Translations under genes and position numbers: made by a program | Shown here: piece by piece, positions 1-8,249 of the stretch | Layout of the letters: each line of letters begins with the position of its first letter | Numbering within the stretch: position 1 is the stretch's first letter | The notes under the pieces: model-generated | Database searches by the model: none | What the model saw: the letters and a program-made list of their open reading frames with translations, nothing else | Told to the model about the DNA's origin: nothing | Assembly (NCBI RefSeq): GCF_902506145.1 | Contig: NZ_LR733520.1 | Span: 1,501,976 to 1,565,975 of the forward strand | Reading direction: 5' to 3' | Source of the DNA: Burkholderia sp. 8Y | Lineage (GTDB): Bacteria; Pseudomonadota; Gammaproteobacteria; Burkholderiales; Burkholderiaceae | Length of the DNA: 64,000 nt

Positions 1-2
1 TC

Positions 3-134
3 GGCACGGCGATGAGCTTTTTCGGGCTCGCGGCGGCGGGCGCGATCGCGGTCGCGCTCGTCTGGCTCGCGATGCCGGAAACGCGGGGAGCGGCGGTCGC
101 GGCGAAGGTGCAGAAGCCGCCGGTCGAGGCTTGA
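3..134 (+). CDS. C-terminal end of an MFS transporter (partial)
   Basis: The frame is open from the left edge and ends at a TGA at 132-134, giving 43 residues. They form one hydrophobic helix of alanine, valine and leucine followed by a PETRG motif and a short polar tail. PETRG after the last helix is typical of sugar or organic-acid transporters of the major facilitator superfamily. The substrate cannot be told from this fragment. The call rests on the last membrane segment alone. Confidence 0.6.
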   Translation, partial: GTAMSFFGLAAAGAIAVALVWLAMPETRGAAVAAKVQKPPVEA

Positions 135-189
135 GGACGCGGTGCGAGGCGTCAATTCGTCGGCTTGAGATTGCGAAAGACAGTACGCA

Positions 190-1223
190 GCGGTTCGCTT
201 ACCGTCGGTTGATGTGCAGCGCGCGTCGCATTCAGTATGCGACGCGTCGGCATTCGGAATGCCGATGACGTTCGGCGCCGCCGGCGCGGTCATCTCAGCG
301 GTTTCTGACCGCGGGACAACGTCGCGAACAGTAAGCCACCGCCGGAGGGACATGCAGCTCGCGTTGCATTCAGTGTGCGACGCGTCGGCATTCAAAATGC
401 CGATGGCGTTCGGCGCTGCCGGCGCGGTCATATCAGCGGTTTCGGACCGCGGGACAACGTCGGCAATAGTTTGCACCGTCGGAGGGTCACGCAGTTTGCG
501 TTGCATTCAGTGTGCTGCGCGTCGGCATTCAAAATGCCGACGACGCGCGACGCGGCGGGCGTAGACATTTCAGCGACTTCAGACCGAGCGACAAGGTCGG
601 CACCCGTTAGCTCACCGTCAGAGCGACATGCAGCTCGCGCTGCATTCAGTGTGCTGCGCGTCGGCATTCAAAATGCCGGTGACGTTCGGCGCGGCCGTCG
701 CGCGCAACAAGAACACGCGCCAGGCGCAGTCATCCCAGCGGCTTCAGACCGCCCAACAACATCCGCACCAGTTCGCTCACCGTCGGATGGATGTGCATCG
801 CGCGTTGCAGCGTGGCGTACGGCGCGTCGGCACTCAAAATGCCAAAGCCGCACGACGCGGCTCTCGCGCCGAACGTGGAAACGCGGCGGGCGCGGTACTT
901 TGAGCGGCTTCAGACCGGCCGACAAAGCCGGCACCAGTTCGCCCTCCGTCGAACGGATCCGCATCGCGCATTGCATTCAGTGTACGGCGCGTCGGCATTC
1001 AAAATGCCGATAACGTTCGGCGCCGCCGTCGCGCGGAACGAGGAAACGCGGCGGGCGGTTATTCCAGCGACTCCAAACAGAGCGACAACGTCGGCACCCG
1101 TTACTTCACCGTCAGAGCGACTTGCAGCACGCGTTGCATTCAGTGTGCGGCGCGTCGGCATTCAAAATGCCGCTAACGTTCAGCGCCGCCCTCGCGCGGA
1201 ACAAGGACACGCGCCCGGCGCAG
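190..1223. repeat. Array of seven degenerate copies of the 3' end of the neighbouring reductase gene
   Basis: Seven related units lie downstream of the reductase gene, and its own 3' end is the eighth. Each unit has a core CGGCATTCAAAATGCCG or a variant, at 248-264, 386-402, 523-539, 662-678, 828-844, 993-1009 and 1156-1172. The matching point in the gene is 1322-1338. Spacings are 138, 137, 139, 166, 165, 163 and 166 bases, so there are two period classes. In most copies the core is a perfect inverted repeat with 7-base arms; in the gene the same place encodes Asp-Ile-Met-Asn-Ala-Asp and is not palindromic. Copy five (730-844) matches the gene at roughly nine positions in ten without indels; the others are more diverged but resemble each other. 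I see no credible gene inside: frames are open on both strands only because the DNA is GC-rich. Confidence 0.85.
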
Positions 1224-2606
1224 TCATTCGAGCGGCTTCAACCCGCCCAACAACGTCGGCACCAGTTCGCTCACCGTCGGATGGATGTGCATCGCGCGTT
1301 GCAGCGTGGTGTACGGCGCGTCGGCATTCATGATGTCGACGAACGTGTGAATCACCTCGTCGCCTTCGATGCCAAAAATCGCCGCGCCGAGGATGCGCAG
1401 CGTCTTTGCATCGACGAGCGCCTTCATGAAGCCGTCGGTTTCGCCCCGCTCGCGCGCACGGCCGACGCGCGACATCGGCATCGTCGCGATCAGCGCGTCG
1501 CGGCCGTCCTGCCTCACTTCTTCCTCGCTCAGGCCGACGCGTGCGAACGGCGGATCGACGAACACCGCGTACGTCATGATGCGCGTATCGACGCTGCGCG
1601 ATTCGCCATCGAGCACATTGGCCGCGACGATCTCGTAGTCGTTCCACGATGTATGCGTGAACGCGCCGCGCCCGTTCACGTCGCCGATCGCCCAAACGCC
1701 GTCTACCTGGGTGCGCAACTGGCCGTCCACGTCGATCAGCCCCTGCCGGTTCACGTCGATGCCCGCTCGGTCGAGCCCGAGATCATCGGTGTTCGGCGTG
1801 CGGCCCGTCGCGAAAAGAAGATGCGATGCGTCGATGGAGGCATCGCCGAGCGCAATGCGCACCCCGTCGTTCACGCGTTCGACGCGCCGTGGCTGCGCGC
1901 CAAAGCGGAACTCGATGCCCTCGCGTGCAAGCACGTCCTGCATCGCGCGGGCGATGTCGGCGTCCTCGCGCGTCAGAATGCGCTCGCCGCGCACGAGCAG
2001 CGTGACGCGGCTGCCGAAGCGGCGGAACATTTGCCCGAACTCCAGCGCGATATAGCTCGCGCCGACGATCACGAGATGCTCCGGCACCTCGGTCAGTTCG
2101 AGGACGGTGGAATTGGTGAGATACGGCACGCCATCGAGCCCGTCGATGGCCGGCACCGCGGCGCGGGTGCCCGTATTGATGAAGATCATGCCGGCGTCGA
2201 TGTCTTCTGTTGCACCGTCGCTGCCCTCGATGCGCAGCGCGTGCGGGCCCGTGAAGCGCGCGTGGCCCTTGAATACGGTGACATTCGGCGTTTCACGCAG
2301 CGATTGCTCGATGCCGTCGCGCGACGCGCCGATGACCTCGTCCTTGCGCGCCTTCACGCGCGCCATATCGACCGTGATCGCTCCGCCAATATTCACGCCG
2401 TATTTCGCCGCCGTGCGCGCGACGTGCGCCGCGCGTGCGCTCGCGACATACGTCTTCGTCGGCGTGCAGCCGACGTTCACGCACGTTCCGCCGAACAGAT
2501 GCCGCTCGATCACGGCAGTGCGCCTGCCGCTCTGCGCGAGCCGCACGGCGAGCGGCGAGCCGCCCTGCCCCGTGCCGATGACGACTGCATCGAATTGCTG
2601 TGACAT
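1224..2606 (-). CDS. FAD-dependent pyridine nucleotide-disulfide oxidoreductase, mercuric reductase-like
   Basis: This 460-residue protein belongs to the class I flavoprotein disulfide reductases. An FAD dinucleotide fold is at the N-terminus, followed by a GGTCVNVGC redox motif (Cys42, Cys47), a central NAD(P)-binding fold with GASYIALEFG, a second FAD motif AIGDV and a dimerisation domain with the HIHPT histidine motif. The ATG at 2606 follows GGGAGG, which supports it over an upstream start at 2657. It has no N-terminal heavy-metal domain and lacks the C-terminal cysteine pair of true mercuric reductases, ending LKPLE. It is therefore better called a MerA-like reductase of unknown substrate. 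Its 3' end has been copied repeatedly downstream. The antiporter gene diverges from it. Confidence 0.88.
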   Translation of the reverse strand: MSQQFDAVVIGTGQGGSPLAVRLAQSGRRTAVIERHLFGGTCVNVGCTPTKTYVASARAAHVARTAAKYGVNIGGAITVDMARVKARKDEVIGASRDGIEQSLRETPNVTVFKGHARFTGPHALRIEGSDGATEDIDAGMIFINTGTRAAVPAIDGLDGVPYLTNSTVLELTEVPEHLVIVGASYIALEFGQMFRRFGSRVTLLVRGERILTREDADIARAMQDVLAREGIEFRFGAQPRRVERVNDGVRIALGDASIDASHLLFATGRTPNTDDLGLDRAGIDVNRQGLIDVDGQLRTQVDGVWAIGDVNGRGAFTHTSWNDYEIVAANVLDGESRSVDTRIMTYAVFVDPPFARVGLSEEEVRQDGRDALIATMPMSRVGRARERGETDGFMKALVDAKTLRILGAAIFGIEGDEVIHTFVDIMNADAPYTTLQRAMHIHPTVSELVPTLLGGLKPLE

Positions 2607-2770
2607 GCGTGAGCCTCCCTGGCCGGTGTGCGCTCTCGAAGACAAAGGACGAACCATTGCCGATGACCGGCCATCTTACGCCGAACGCCGCGCACGGGCA
2701 TGCTCCGTGCTCGCCACCGCTAGATGCGCATTCGCCCGGCTTTTCGCCGCTCCACTGCTTCAAGGCTTTC

Positions 2771-4084
2771 ATGACCGAGACGATCTGGTTTCTCGTCGTC
2801 GGCGGCGTGCTCATTTTCATGGGCCTCGCCAGCTCGACGTTCAAGCGCCTGCCGATCAGCACCGCGATGTGCTATCTCGCCATCGGCTTCGCGCTCGGGC
2901 CGGGCGTCACCGATCTTCTGCATATCCGGCTCGACGGCGATACAGCCGTCCTGCGTCTCATCACGGAAGTCGGCATGCTCGTGTCGCTCTTCGCCATCGG
3001 GCTGCGCCTGCGCGTGCCGCCCACCGACCGCCGCTGGCTGCTGCCGCTGCGTCTGGGCTTTGTCGCGATGGTGCTGACCATCGCCGCGCTCACGCTGCTA
3101 TGCACGTACGTGCTCGGCATGACGTGGGGCGCGTCGCTGCTGCTCGCCGCGATGCTCGCGCCGACCGATCCCGTTCTCGCGCACGACGTGCAGGTCGAAG
3201 CCCCCGGCGACACCGACTTGCTCCGCTTCTCGCTGACGGGCGAAGGCGGCCTGAACGACGGCATCGCGCTGCCGTTCGCCCTGCTCGGCATTGCCGTGTG
3301 CCGCTTCGAGGCATCGCCGCACGATGCCTTGCAGTGGAGCTTCATTCTGCAGGCCGTGTGGGGCACGCTCGGCGCGCTCGCGAGCGGCTGGCTGCTCGGC
3401 GAACTGACCGTGCGTCTGGTCGCGTATCTGCGCACGCGTCATGGCGAAGCGTTCGGCTCGGAGGGCTTCTATGCGCTTGGATTGATCGCGCTGTCGTACG
3501 GCGTCGCGGAGCTGCTGCATTCGTATTCCTTCCTCGCCGTGTTCGCGGCGGGCCTGGCGATGCGCCGCGTCGAACATCGCGCAAGCGGCGACAAGTCCGC
3601 GCGAGAGGCCGTCGGCACCGTCGACGCCGACGACATGAGCGCGACCGCATCCGATCCCGAGCGCGCGCACGCGTTCATGGCCGAGCGCGTGCACGGCTTC
3701 ACGATCGAACTGGAACGCATCGCCGAAGTGGCGATCATGCTGCTTGTCGGCTCCGTGCTCGCGACCCTGTGGCGCGATCTTTTCACGTGGCGCGCGGTCA
3801 TCATCATCGGCGGGCTGTTTCTCGTGATACGGCCGTTGGCGGTGCAGGCCTCGCTCGTCGGCTCGTGCGCGTCGCGCGGGCAGCGGCTTTTGATAGGCTG
3901 GTTCGGGATTCGGGGCGTCGGCTCGTTCTACTATCTCTTGTATGCAATCGAACACGCGCCCAAGCAAGTGGCCGGGCCGCTCACGCCGATCATCATCGCG
4001 ACGATTGCCGCGTCGGTGATCGTGCATGGCATGACATCGACGCCGCTGATGAACCGCTACCAGCGCGCGCATGAAAACTATTGA
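2771..4084 (+). CDS. CPA1-family sodium/proton antiporter
   Basis: A 437-residue integral membrane protein with about a dozen hydrophobic segments. The motifs APTDPVLA and GEGGLNDGIALPF are those of the monovalent cation/proton antiporter-1 family (NhaP/NHE type), where the aspartates take part in ion exchange. It should export sodium or another monovalent cation in exchange for protons across the inner membrane. A hydrophilic stretch of about 55 residues interrupts the membrane region near residues 275-330. The ATG at 2771 follows AAGG and begins directly with the first helix; the longer frame upstream overlaps the divergent reductase gene. The kinase gene starts 23 bases after its stop. Confidence 0.88.
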   Translation: MTETIWFLVVGGVLIFMGLASSTFKRLPISTAMCYLAIGFALGPGVTDLLHIRLDGDTAVLRLITEVGMLVSLFAIGLRLRVPPTDRRWLLPLRLGFVAMVLTIAALTLLCTYVLGMTWGASLLLAAMLAPTDPVLAHDVQVEAPGDTDLLRFSLTGEGGLNDGIALPFALLGIAVCRFEASPHDALQWSFILQAVWGTLGALASGWLLGELTVRLVAYLRTRHGEAFGSEGFYALGLIALSYGVAELLHSYSFLAVFAAGLAMRRVEHRASGDKSAREAVGTVDADDMSATASDPERAHAFMAERVHGFTIELERIAEVAIMLLVGSVLATLWRDLFTWRAVIIIGGLFLVIRPLAVQASLVGSCASRGQRLLIGWFGIRGVGSFYYLLYAIEHAPKQVAGPLTPIIIATIAASVIVHGMTSTPLMNRYQRAHENY

Positions 4085-4107
4085 ATACAGAATACAGGCG
4101 ACACGCG

Positions 4108-4692
4108 ATGAAGCATCTGTTCTTCTTTTGCGGTCACGCGGGAACCGGCAAGACGACGCTCGCGAAGCGCCTGTTCGCCCCGTTGATGCGCGAAACGTAC
4201 GAGCCGTTCTGCCTGCTCGACAAGGACACGCTCTATGGCGCGTACAGCGCGGCGGCCATCGGCGCGCTGACCGGCGATCCGCATGACCGCGACAGTCCGC
4301 TCTTTATCCAGCATCTGCGCGACCCGGAGTATCGGAGTCTCGTCGATACCGCCGCCGAGAATCTGGCGCTCGGCGTGAGCGTCGTCGTGGTCGCGCCGCT
4401 GTCGCGCGAAGTGCGCGAGCGGCGGCTCTTCGATCGCGCATGGCTCGGCATAGGCGACGATGTGACGATTCGCGTCGTGTGGGTGCATGTCGGCGAGAAT
4501 GTGGCGCGCGAGCGGATCGCCGCGCGCGCGAATCCGAATGATGCATACAAACTGGCGCACTGGGACGACTACCGGCAGCGTCTTTTCTTTCCCGACGATG
4601 CGCTCGCCGCCGATCTGCAGATGTTCGACAACACGGCGGCGACGGCCGACGACGAGGCGCGTCTGCTCGCGCGGCTCGTCGCTCACACCTGA
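4108..4692 (+). CDS. P-loop ATPase/kinase of the AAA_33 or zeta-like type
   Basis: A 194-residue protein that opens with a hydrophobic strand and a Walker A motif GHAGTGKTT (Lys15). The length and single-domain build fit small ATP-dependent kinases of the AAA_33, zeta or gluconate-kinase-like group, which phosphorylate small molecules. No substrate-specific motif could be recognised. The ATG at 4108 was chosen because the P-loop strand starts there. It is co-directional with the antiporter gene and probably co-transcribed. It converges on the dehydrogenase gene with only nine bases between them. Confidence 0.7.
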   Translation: MKHLFFFCGHAGTGKTTLAKRLFAPLMRETYEPFCLLDKDTLYGAYSAAAIGALTGDPHDRDSPLFIQHLRDPEYRSLVDTAAENLALGVSVVVVAPLSREVRERRLFDRAWLGIGDDVTIRVVWVHVGENVARERIAARANPNDAYKLAHWDDYRQRLFFPDDALAADLQMFDNTAATADDEARLLARLVAHT

Positions 4693-4701
4693 TTTCAGGA
4701 C

Positions 4702-5820
4702 TTACGCGACCGCCAGCCGTCTGGGCGCTTGCAGCGCGTTCGCGCCTTCGTACAGCTTGCCGAAACGGTTTTCGAGGAACGCATCGAGCGGAACCTGCTC
4801 CTGCCGCACGAAGCCGCTTTGCGGCAGGACGCCTTCGCGGAAAAGATCCAGTTCGGCGCAGACCGCGCCTGCCGTCGTGATCTGAATCGCGCTCATCGGC
4901 ACGCCGCACACTTCCTTCGCGACGATCTTGCGCGTGAACACGTTTTGCACCAGTTGGCCGTTCGAGCCGCCGCGCATGCCCGTCACCGTCACGAAAATCA
5001 GCACGACGTCCTGCGCCGTCGAGGGCACCGCGCGCTTGAGCATCGCCTTCAGGCCGTCGCGGTCGGTGGACATGCGCAGGTCGTCGAGCAGGAACTTCAT
5101 CAGATCCCGATGTCCCGGATAACGCACCGACTTGTAATCCAGCGATTCGACTTTGCCCGCGAGCGTCTCGCATAGCGTCCCGAGCCCGCCCGACGTGTTG
5201 AACGCTTCGTACTCGATGCCGTCCAGCGAAAAATGTTCAACGCCTTCGAGCGGCTGCACCCACTGCGTGCGGCCTTCGCGCACCGCTTCGCACGGCTGAC
5301 AATATTCGTTGATGAGCCCGTCGATGCTCCACGTCAGGTTGTACTTCAGCGCGTTGGTGGGGAACTGCGGCAGCGCGCCGACGCGCATCTTTACTTCGCG
5401 GAGGTCGTCGAGCCGCCCCGCGAGATCGTGCGCGACGATGCCGATGAAACCCGGCGCGAGCCCGCATTGCGGCATGAATGCAGTATGCGATCCGTCGGCG
5501 ATGGCACGAATCGCATGCGTCGCGCGCACGTCCTCGGTCAGATCGAAATAATGGACGCCCGCCGCTTTCGCGGCCGACGCGACCGCGATCGCAAGGTAAT
5601 ACGGCAGCGCATTGACGAGCGCATCGAAGCCGGCGAGCGCGTGACGCAGGGCGGCAGTATCAGCGGAATCGACGCGGCGCGTCGGGATGCCCTGCGCGTC
5701 GAGTTGCGCGAGCGCGTGTTCGTCGCGATCGAAAGCGACGACCTCGAAGTCGCCTGTTTCCCGCAGCAGATGCGCGATGCTTTGACCGATCAACCCGGCG
5801 CCGACCAGTGCCACTTTCAT
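4702..5820 (-). CDS. Saccharopine dehydrogenase-like NAD(P)-dependent enzyme
   Basis: A 372-residue protein starting with a dinucleotide-binding motif, GAGLIGQSIA, after an AAGGAGA ribosome site. The overall build (Rossmann domain, substrate domain, return to the first fold) is that of the saccharopine dehydrogenase family, which includes lysine dehydrogenase and carboxynorspermidine dehydrogenase. A role in amino-acid oxidation or imine reduction is likely, with lysine one candidate. The Lrp-type regulator gene lies 136 bases upstream on the same strand, which fits amino-acid control. The exact substrate is not visible. Confidence 0.8.
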   Translation of the reverse strand: MKVALVGAGLIGQSIAHLLRETGDFEVVAFDRDEHALAQLDAQGIPTRRVDSADTAALRHALAGFDALVNALPYYLAIAVASAAKAAGVHYFDLTEDVRATHAIRAIADGSHTAFMPQCGLAPGFIGIVAHDLAGRLDDLREVKMRVGALPQFPTNALKYNLTWSIDGLINEYCQPCEAVREGRTQWVQPLEGVEHFSLDGIEYEAFNTSGGLGTLCETLAGKVESLDYKSVRYPGHRDLMKFLLDDLRMSTDRDGLKAMLKRAVPSTAQDVVLIFVTVTGMRGGSNGQLVQNVFTRKIVAKEVCGVPMSAIQITTAGAVCAELDLFREGVLPQSGFVRQEQVPLDAFLENRFGKLYEGANALQAPRRLAVA

Positions 5821-5944
5821 CTTCGTCTCCTTGTAGGGCTGTGAACGCCTCAGTGTAGGAGTGTGTGAAGACTGATCCTAGACGCAAATTGATGCGAAAC
5901 GGCGACGGTTTTCGTCAATTCGACGAGCGCGTGATGCGATTTGT

Positions 5945-5956
5945 ATTTTGCATGCC
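5945..5956 (-). repeat. Dispersed motif, single copy (GGCATGCAAAAT)
   Basis: On the minus strand GGCATGCAAAAT directly follows the stop codon of the lrp-type gene. It matches twelve positions of the palindromic word GGCATKCAAAATGCC found elsewhere in this window. Confidence 0.5.
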
Positions 5957-6412
5957 TCATCCCGTGCGATCGATCTTGCGTGCAAGGATGATGGAAGTCG
6001 TCGTGCGCTCGACGCCTTCCAGCGCGCCGATCTCATCGAGCAGATCGTTCAGGCGGTCCGGAGAATCAGCGCGCAGCCACGCGACGTAGTCGAATTCGCC
6101 GCTCACCGCGCACAACAACTGGATCTCGGGCATGCGCGCAAGACGCTTCTGGACATCGCGGCCGTACTTCGGCGCCAGCTTGATGCCGACATACGCCTGA
6201 ATGCTCGCATCGAGCACGTCCTGCCCGAGCCGTACGCCGTAGCCCGCGATCACGTTGTTCTTCTCCAGCCGCGCGATCCGGGCAATGACCGTCGTGCGCG
6301 CGACGCCCAGTTGCCGCGCGAGATTCGCCACGCTGTCGCGGGCGTTGGTCTGCAACAGCGCGACGAGATTGCGGTCGATGTCGTCCAGCTGATCGAGGCG
6401 CGGTGGTCTCAT
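5957..6412 (-). CDS. Lrp/AsnC family transcriptional regulator
   Basis: A 151-residue protein with an N-terminal winged helix-turn-helix (LDDIDRNLVALLQTNAR, then a recognition helix with GVARTTVIARI) and a C-terminal RAM ligand-binding domain. Such proteins form dimers to octamers and sense amino acids. The ATG at 6412 follows GGGG and gives the usual Lrp length; a longer frame runs to 6616 but its N-terminus is atypical. It lies upstream of and co-directional with the saccharopine dehydrogenase-like gene, its most likely target. Confidence 0.88.
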   Translation of the reverse strand: MRPPRLDQLDDIDRNLVALLQTNARDSVANLARQLGVARTTVIARIARLEKNNVIAGYGVRLGQDVLDASIQAYVGIKLAPKYGRDVQKRLARMPEIQLLCAVSGEFDYVAWLRADSPDRLNDLLDEIGALEGVERTTTSIILARKIDRTG

Positions 6413-6634
6413 GTCGTCCCCTTTGCTTGGCTTCGTATTGAATTCATTATCCGATGCGATTTTTCCAAGGACGTATCGAATGTAAGCAGTTGTGGCAATG
6501 CAGGCGGATTGTCGCTCAATCGTGATACTAATATCCGGCGACGGCGTTATCGCTCGCGTATGACCTGTCTGCGCTGTCAGCGCCTTGTCAGGCCGCGCGG
6601 CTCGCCACTTTTCCATCGATCGAAGGATTCACGA

Positions 6635-7162
6635 ATGAAAAAAACACTTGTCGCACTGGCGGCGTCCTGTGCCGTCACGGCGGTCTTCGCACAATCGTCC
6701 GCGCCTGCGGCAACCGCGCCCGCTTCCGCCGCAACCGCGCAGTCCGCCTCTGCGCCCGCTGGGTCCAAGCGCGAAGCGCGCGTCGAAGAGCGCATCGCTC
6801 AACTGCATTCAAGCCTCAAGATCACGTCCGCCCAGGAAGCGCAGTGGACGCCGTTCGCCGACGCCATGCGTGAGAACGCCCGCACGATGTCGGATCTGTA
6901 TCGCCAGCGCATCGCGCAGCGCGACACCATGTCCGCACTCGACGACATGAAGCAGTATCAGCAGATCACGCAAGCGAACGCGGACGGCACGAAGCGTCTG
7001 GTGGACGCATTCGAACCGCTGTACGCGAGCATGTCGCCGGAACAGAAGAAGCTCGCCGATACGAGCTTCCGTCAGGACGGCGAACACCACGGACGCCACG
7101 GGCATGGCCTGCGGCATCCACACGCTGCAGGCGCCGACGCCGCATCGGCAACGAAGCCCTAA
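6635..7162 (+). CDS. Spy/LTXXQ-like periplasmic protein with a histidine-rich tail
   Basis: A 175-residue exported protein. Residues 1-19 form a signal peptide ending VFAQ, followed by a low-complexity Ala/Ser/Pro stretch. The main body (about 45-145) is helical and carries features of the Spy/CpxP group: an LKITSAQEAQW segment near the start and LYASMSPEQKKL near the end. These proteins are small periplasmic chaperones or stress sensors. The tail has six histidines between residues 151 and 163, which suggests metal binding. The start is clear: GAAGGA sits nine bases before the ATG. A factor-independent terminator follows. Confidence 0.75.
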   Translation: MKKTLVALAASCAVTAVFAQSSAPAATAPASAATAQSASAPAGSKREARVEERIAQLHSSLKITSAQEAQWTPFADAMRENARTMSDLYRQRIAQRDTMSALDDMKQYQQITQANADGTKRLVDAFEPLYASMSPEQKKLADTSFRQDGEHHGRHGHGLRHPHAAGADAASATKP

Positions 7163-7185
7163 GCCGCCATCGTCGCCATTTCAGG

Positions 7186-7215
7186 GGCCCGTATCTTTGC
7201 CGATGCGGGCCTTTT
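7186..7215 (+). terminator. Factor-independent terminator after the Spy-like gene
   Basis: GGCCCG (7186-7191) pairs with CGGGCC (7206-7211) and is followed by four T. The T run is the first part of the dispersed TTTTGCATGC motif, so that element seems to supply the terminator tail. Confidence 0.6.
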
Positions 7216-7250
7216 GCATGCCAACACCGCATGCCGCATGCAAAATGTCA
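7211..7250. repeat. Dispersed motif, inverted pair
   Basis: CTTTTGCATGCC (7211-7222) and GCATGCAAAATG (7235-7246) face each other. Together they form an inverted repeat of TTTTGCATGC/GCATGCAAAA around a short spacer that itself contains GCATGC. It lies between the Spy-like and PGDYG genes. Confidence 0.6.
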
Positions 7251-7295
7251 CAATTGCCGTTAGCATCGCGCTCCGCACTTTGTATTCATATCCCC

Positions 7296-7724
7296 ATGCT
7301 GAATCTCTCTAAACCCGATCTCTCGACCGATCCCGCCGCGCGCCGCGTCGTCAAGAACGAGGCGGTGGCCGTCGAATTCGCGGCTGCCGCTGGCGAATTG
7401 ATGAGCCTCGAAGGACCAAATCGCTACACGACGGGCGACGCCATCGTGACGGGCGCATCGGGCGAACGCTGGGTGGTGTCGCGTGAGCGTTTCGACGCGA
7501 AGTATGTGGCCGAAGGCGGGATCGCGCATGGCGAGCCGGGCACATACCGCAACCTGCCGAGCGTCGTGCTCGCGAAGCAGATGCAGGAGGCGTTCAGCAT
7601 CGCGCGCTCGGCTGCCGGCGACGTGCTGAGGGGCGACCCCGGCGATTGGGTGATGCAGTATGCACCGGGCGATTATGGCGTCGTCAAGGCGGCGCGCTTC
7701 GCGAAGGTGTATCGCGACGCGTAA
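7296..7724 (+). CDS. PGDYG-domain protein
   Basis: A 142-residue soluble protein. Its C-terminal part carries YAPGDYGVV, the motif that names the PGDYG family of uncharacterised proteins; the glycine-rich core resembles small-ligand-binding beta folds. No catalytic residues could be assigned. The ATG at 7296 begins the conserved region, although no strong ribosome site precedes it. The gene stands alone, with the dispersed motif pair upstream and a converging gene downstream. Confidence 0.7.
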   Translation: MLNLSKPDLSTDPAARRVVKNEAVAVEFAAAAGELMSLEGPNRYTTGDAIVTGASGERWVVSRERFDAKYVAEGGIAHGEPGTYRNLPSVVLAKQMQEAFSIARSAAGDVLRGDPGDWVMQYAPGDYGVVKAARFAKVYRDA

Positions 7725-7868
7725 GGGCTATTGAGCGCCTGTACGGGCCTCAAAGCCTGTATTGGCCTCTCAGCGTCTCTAGGCGTCTTGAGCGCCTCGA
7801 ACTTCTCGACGCTCCTTCAAGCCCTAAGCACCCTACTTACTCCAAACGCCTCGAACGCCGAAGCGCGC

Positions 7869-8234
7869 TCAGGCAAAGTCATCGCCCATTTCGATTTCCG
7901 TTTCGCGCGGCACCGTCTCCCCATTCGCGTAGCGTTCTTCGAGCGAGCCGAGCGTCGCTTCCACATAGGCGCGCAGCACCGCATAGCTTCGCGCGTGCAG
8001 GCGCGGCGGCAGCGCGCGATACCGCGCAAGCGCGGCCGGATCGAAGCGCACGTCGATGGTGATGCGCCGCGCCGTCGAGCCGAAGCGCATCGCGATGTAA
8101 TGAATCATCAGCGAAGTGCGGCCGTTATCGTCGATGCGCTCGGCGAATTGCGTCTGCTCGGGGAACAAATCGCTGATGACATGCGCGAGCATGTCGATGT
8201 CCGCGCTCGGACAGTCGTATTGGTAATCGTCCAT
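7869..8234 (-). CDS. Small conserved hypothetical protein, possibly DUF3022
   Basis: A 121-residue acidic cytoplasmic protein with no signal peptide or membrane segment. It begins MDDYQYDCPSADI and has a mixed alpha/beta pattern. It resembles in length and opening residues a Burkholderia-restricted family that I recall as DUF3022, but I cannot confirm this without a search. It starts 15 bases after the YhfC-type gene stops, so the two are probably transcribed together. No function can be proposed. Confidence 0.6.
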   Translation of the reverse strand: MDDYQYDCPSADIDMLAHVISDLFPEQTQFAERIDDNGRTSLMIHYIAMRFGSTARRITIDVRFDPAALARYRALPPRLHARSYAVLRAYVEATLGSLEERYANGETVPRETEIEMGDDFA

Positions 8235-8249
8235 TCGATGTTCGATCGG

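Noticed and set aside
190..1223. CRISPR array
   Set aside because: Units are long, imperfect and homologous over their whole length to the adjacent gene; there are no unique spacers and no cas genes.
214..1333. Repeat-containing proteins encoded by the array (several overlapping frames with LHSVC and SAFKMP words)
   Set aside because: Frames change from unit to unit as the period is not always a multiple of three, have no ribosome sites, and the copies derive from the opposite-strand 3' end of a known gene.
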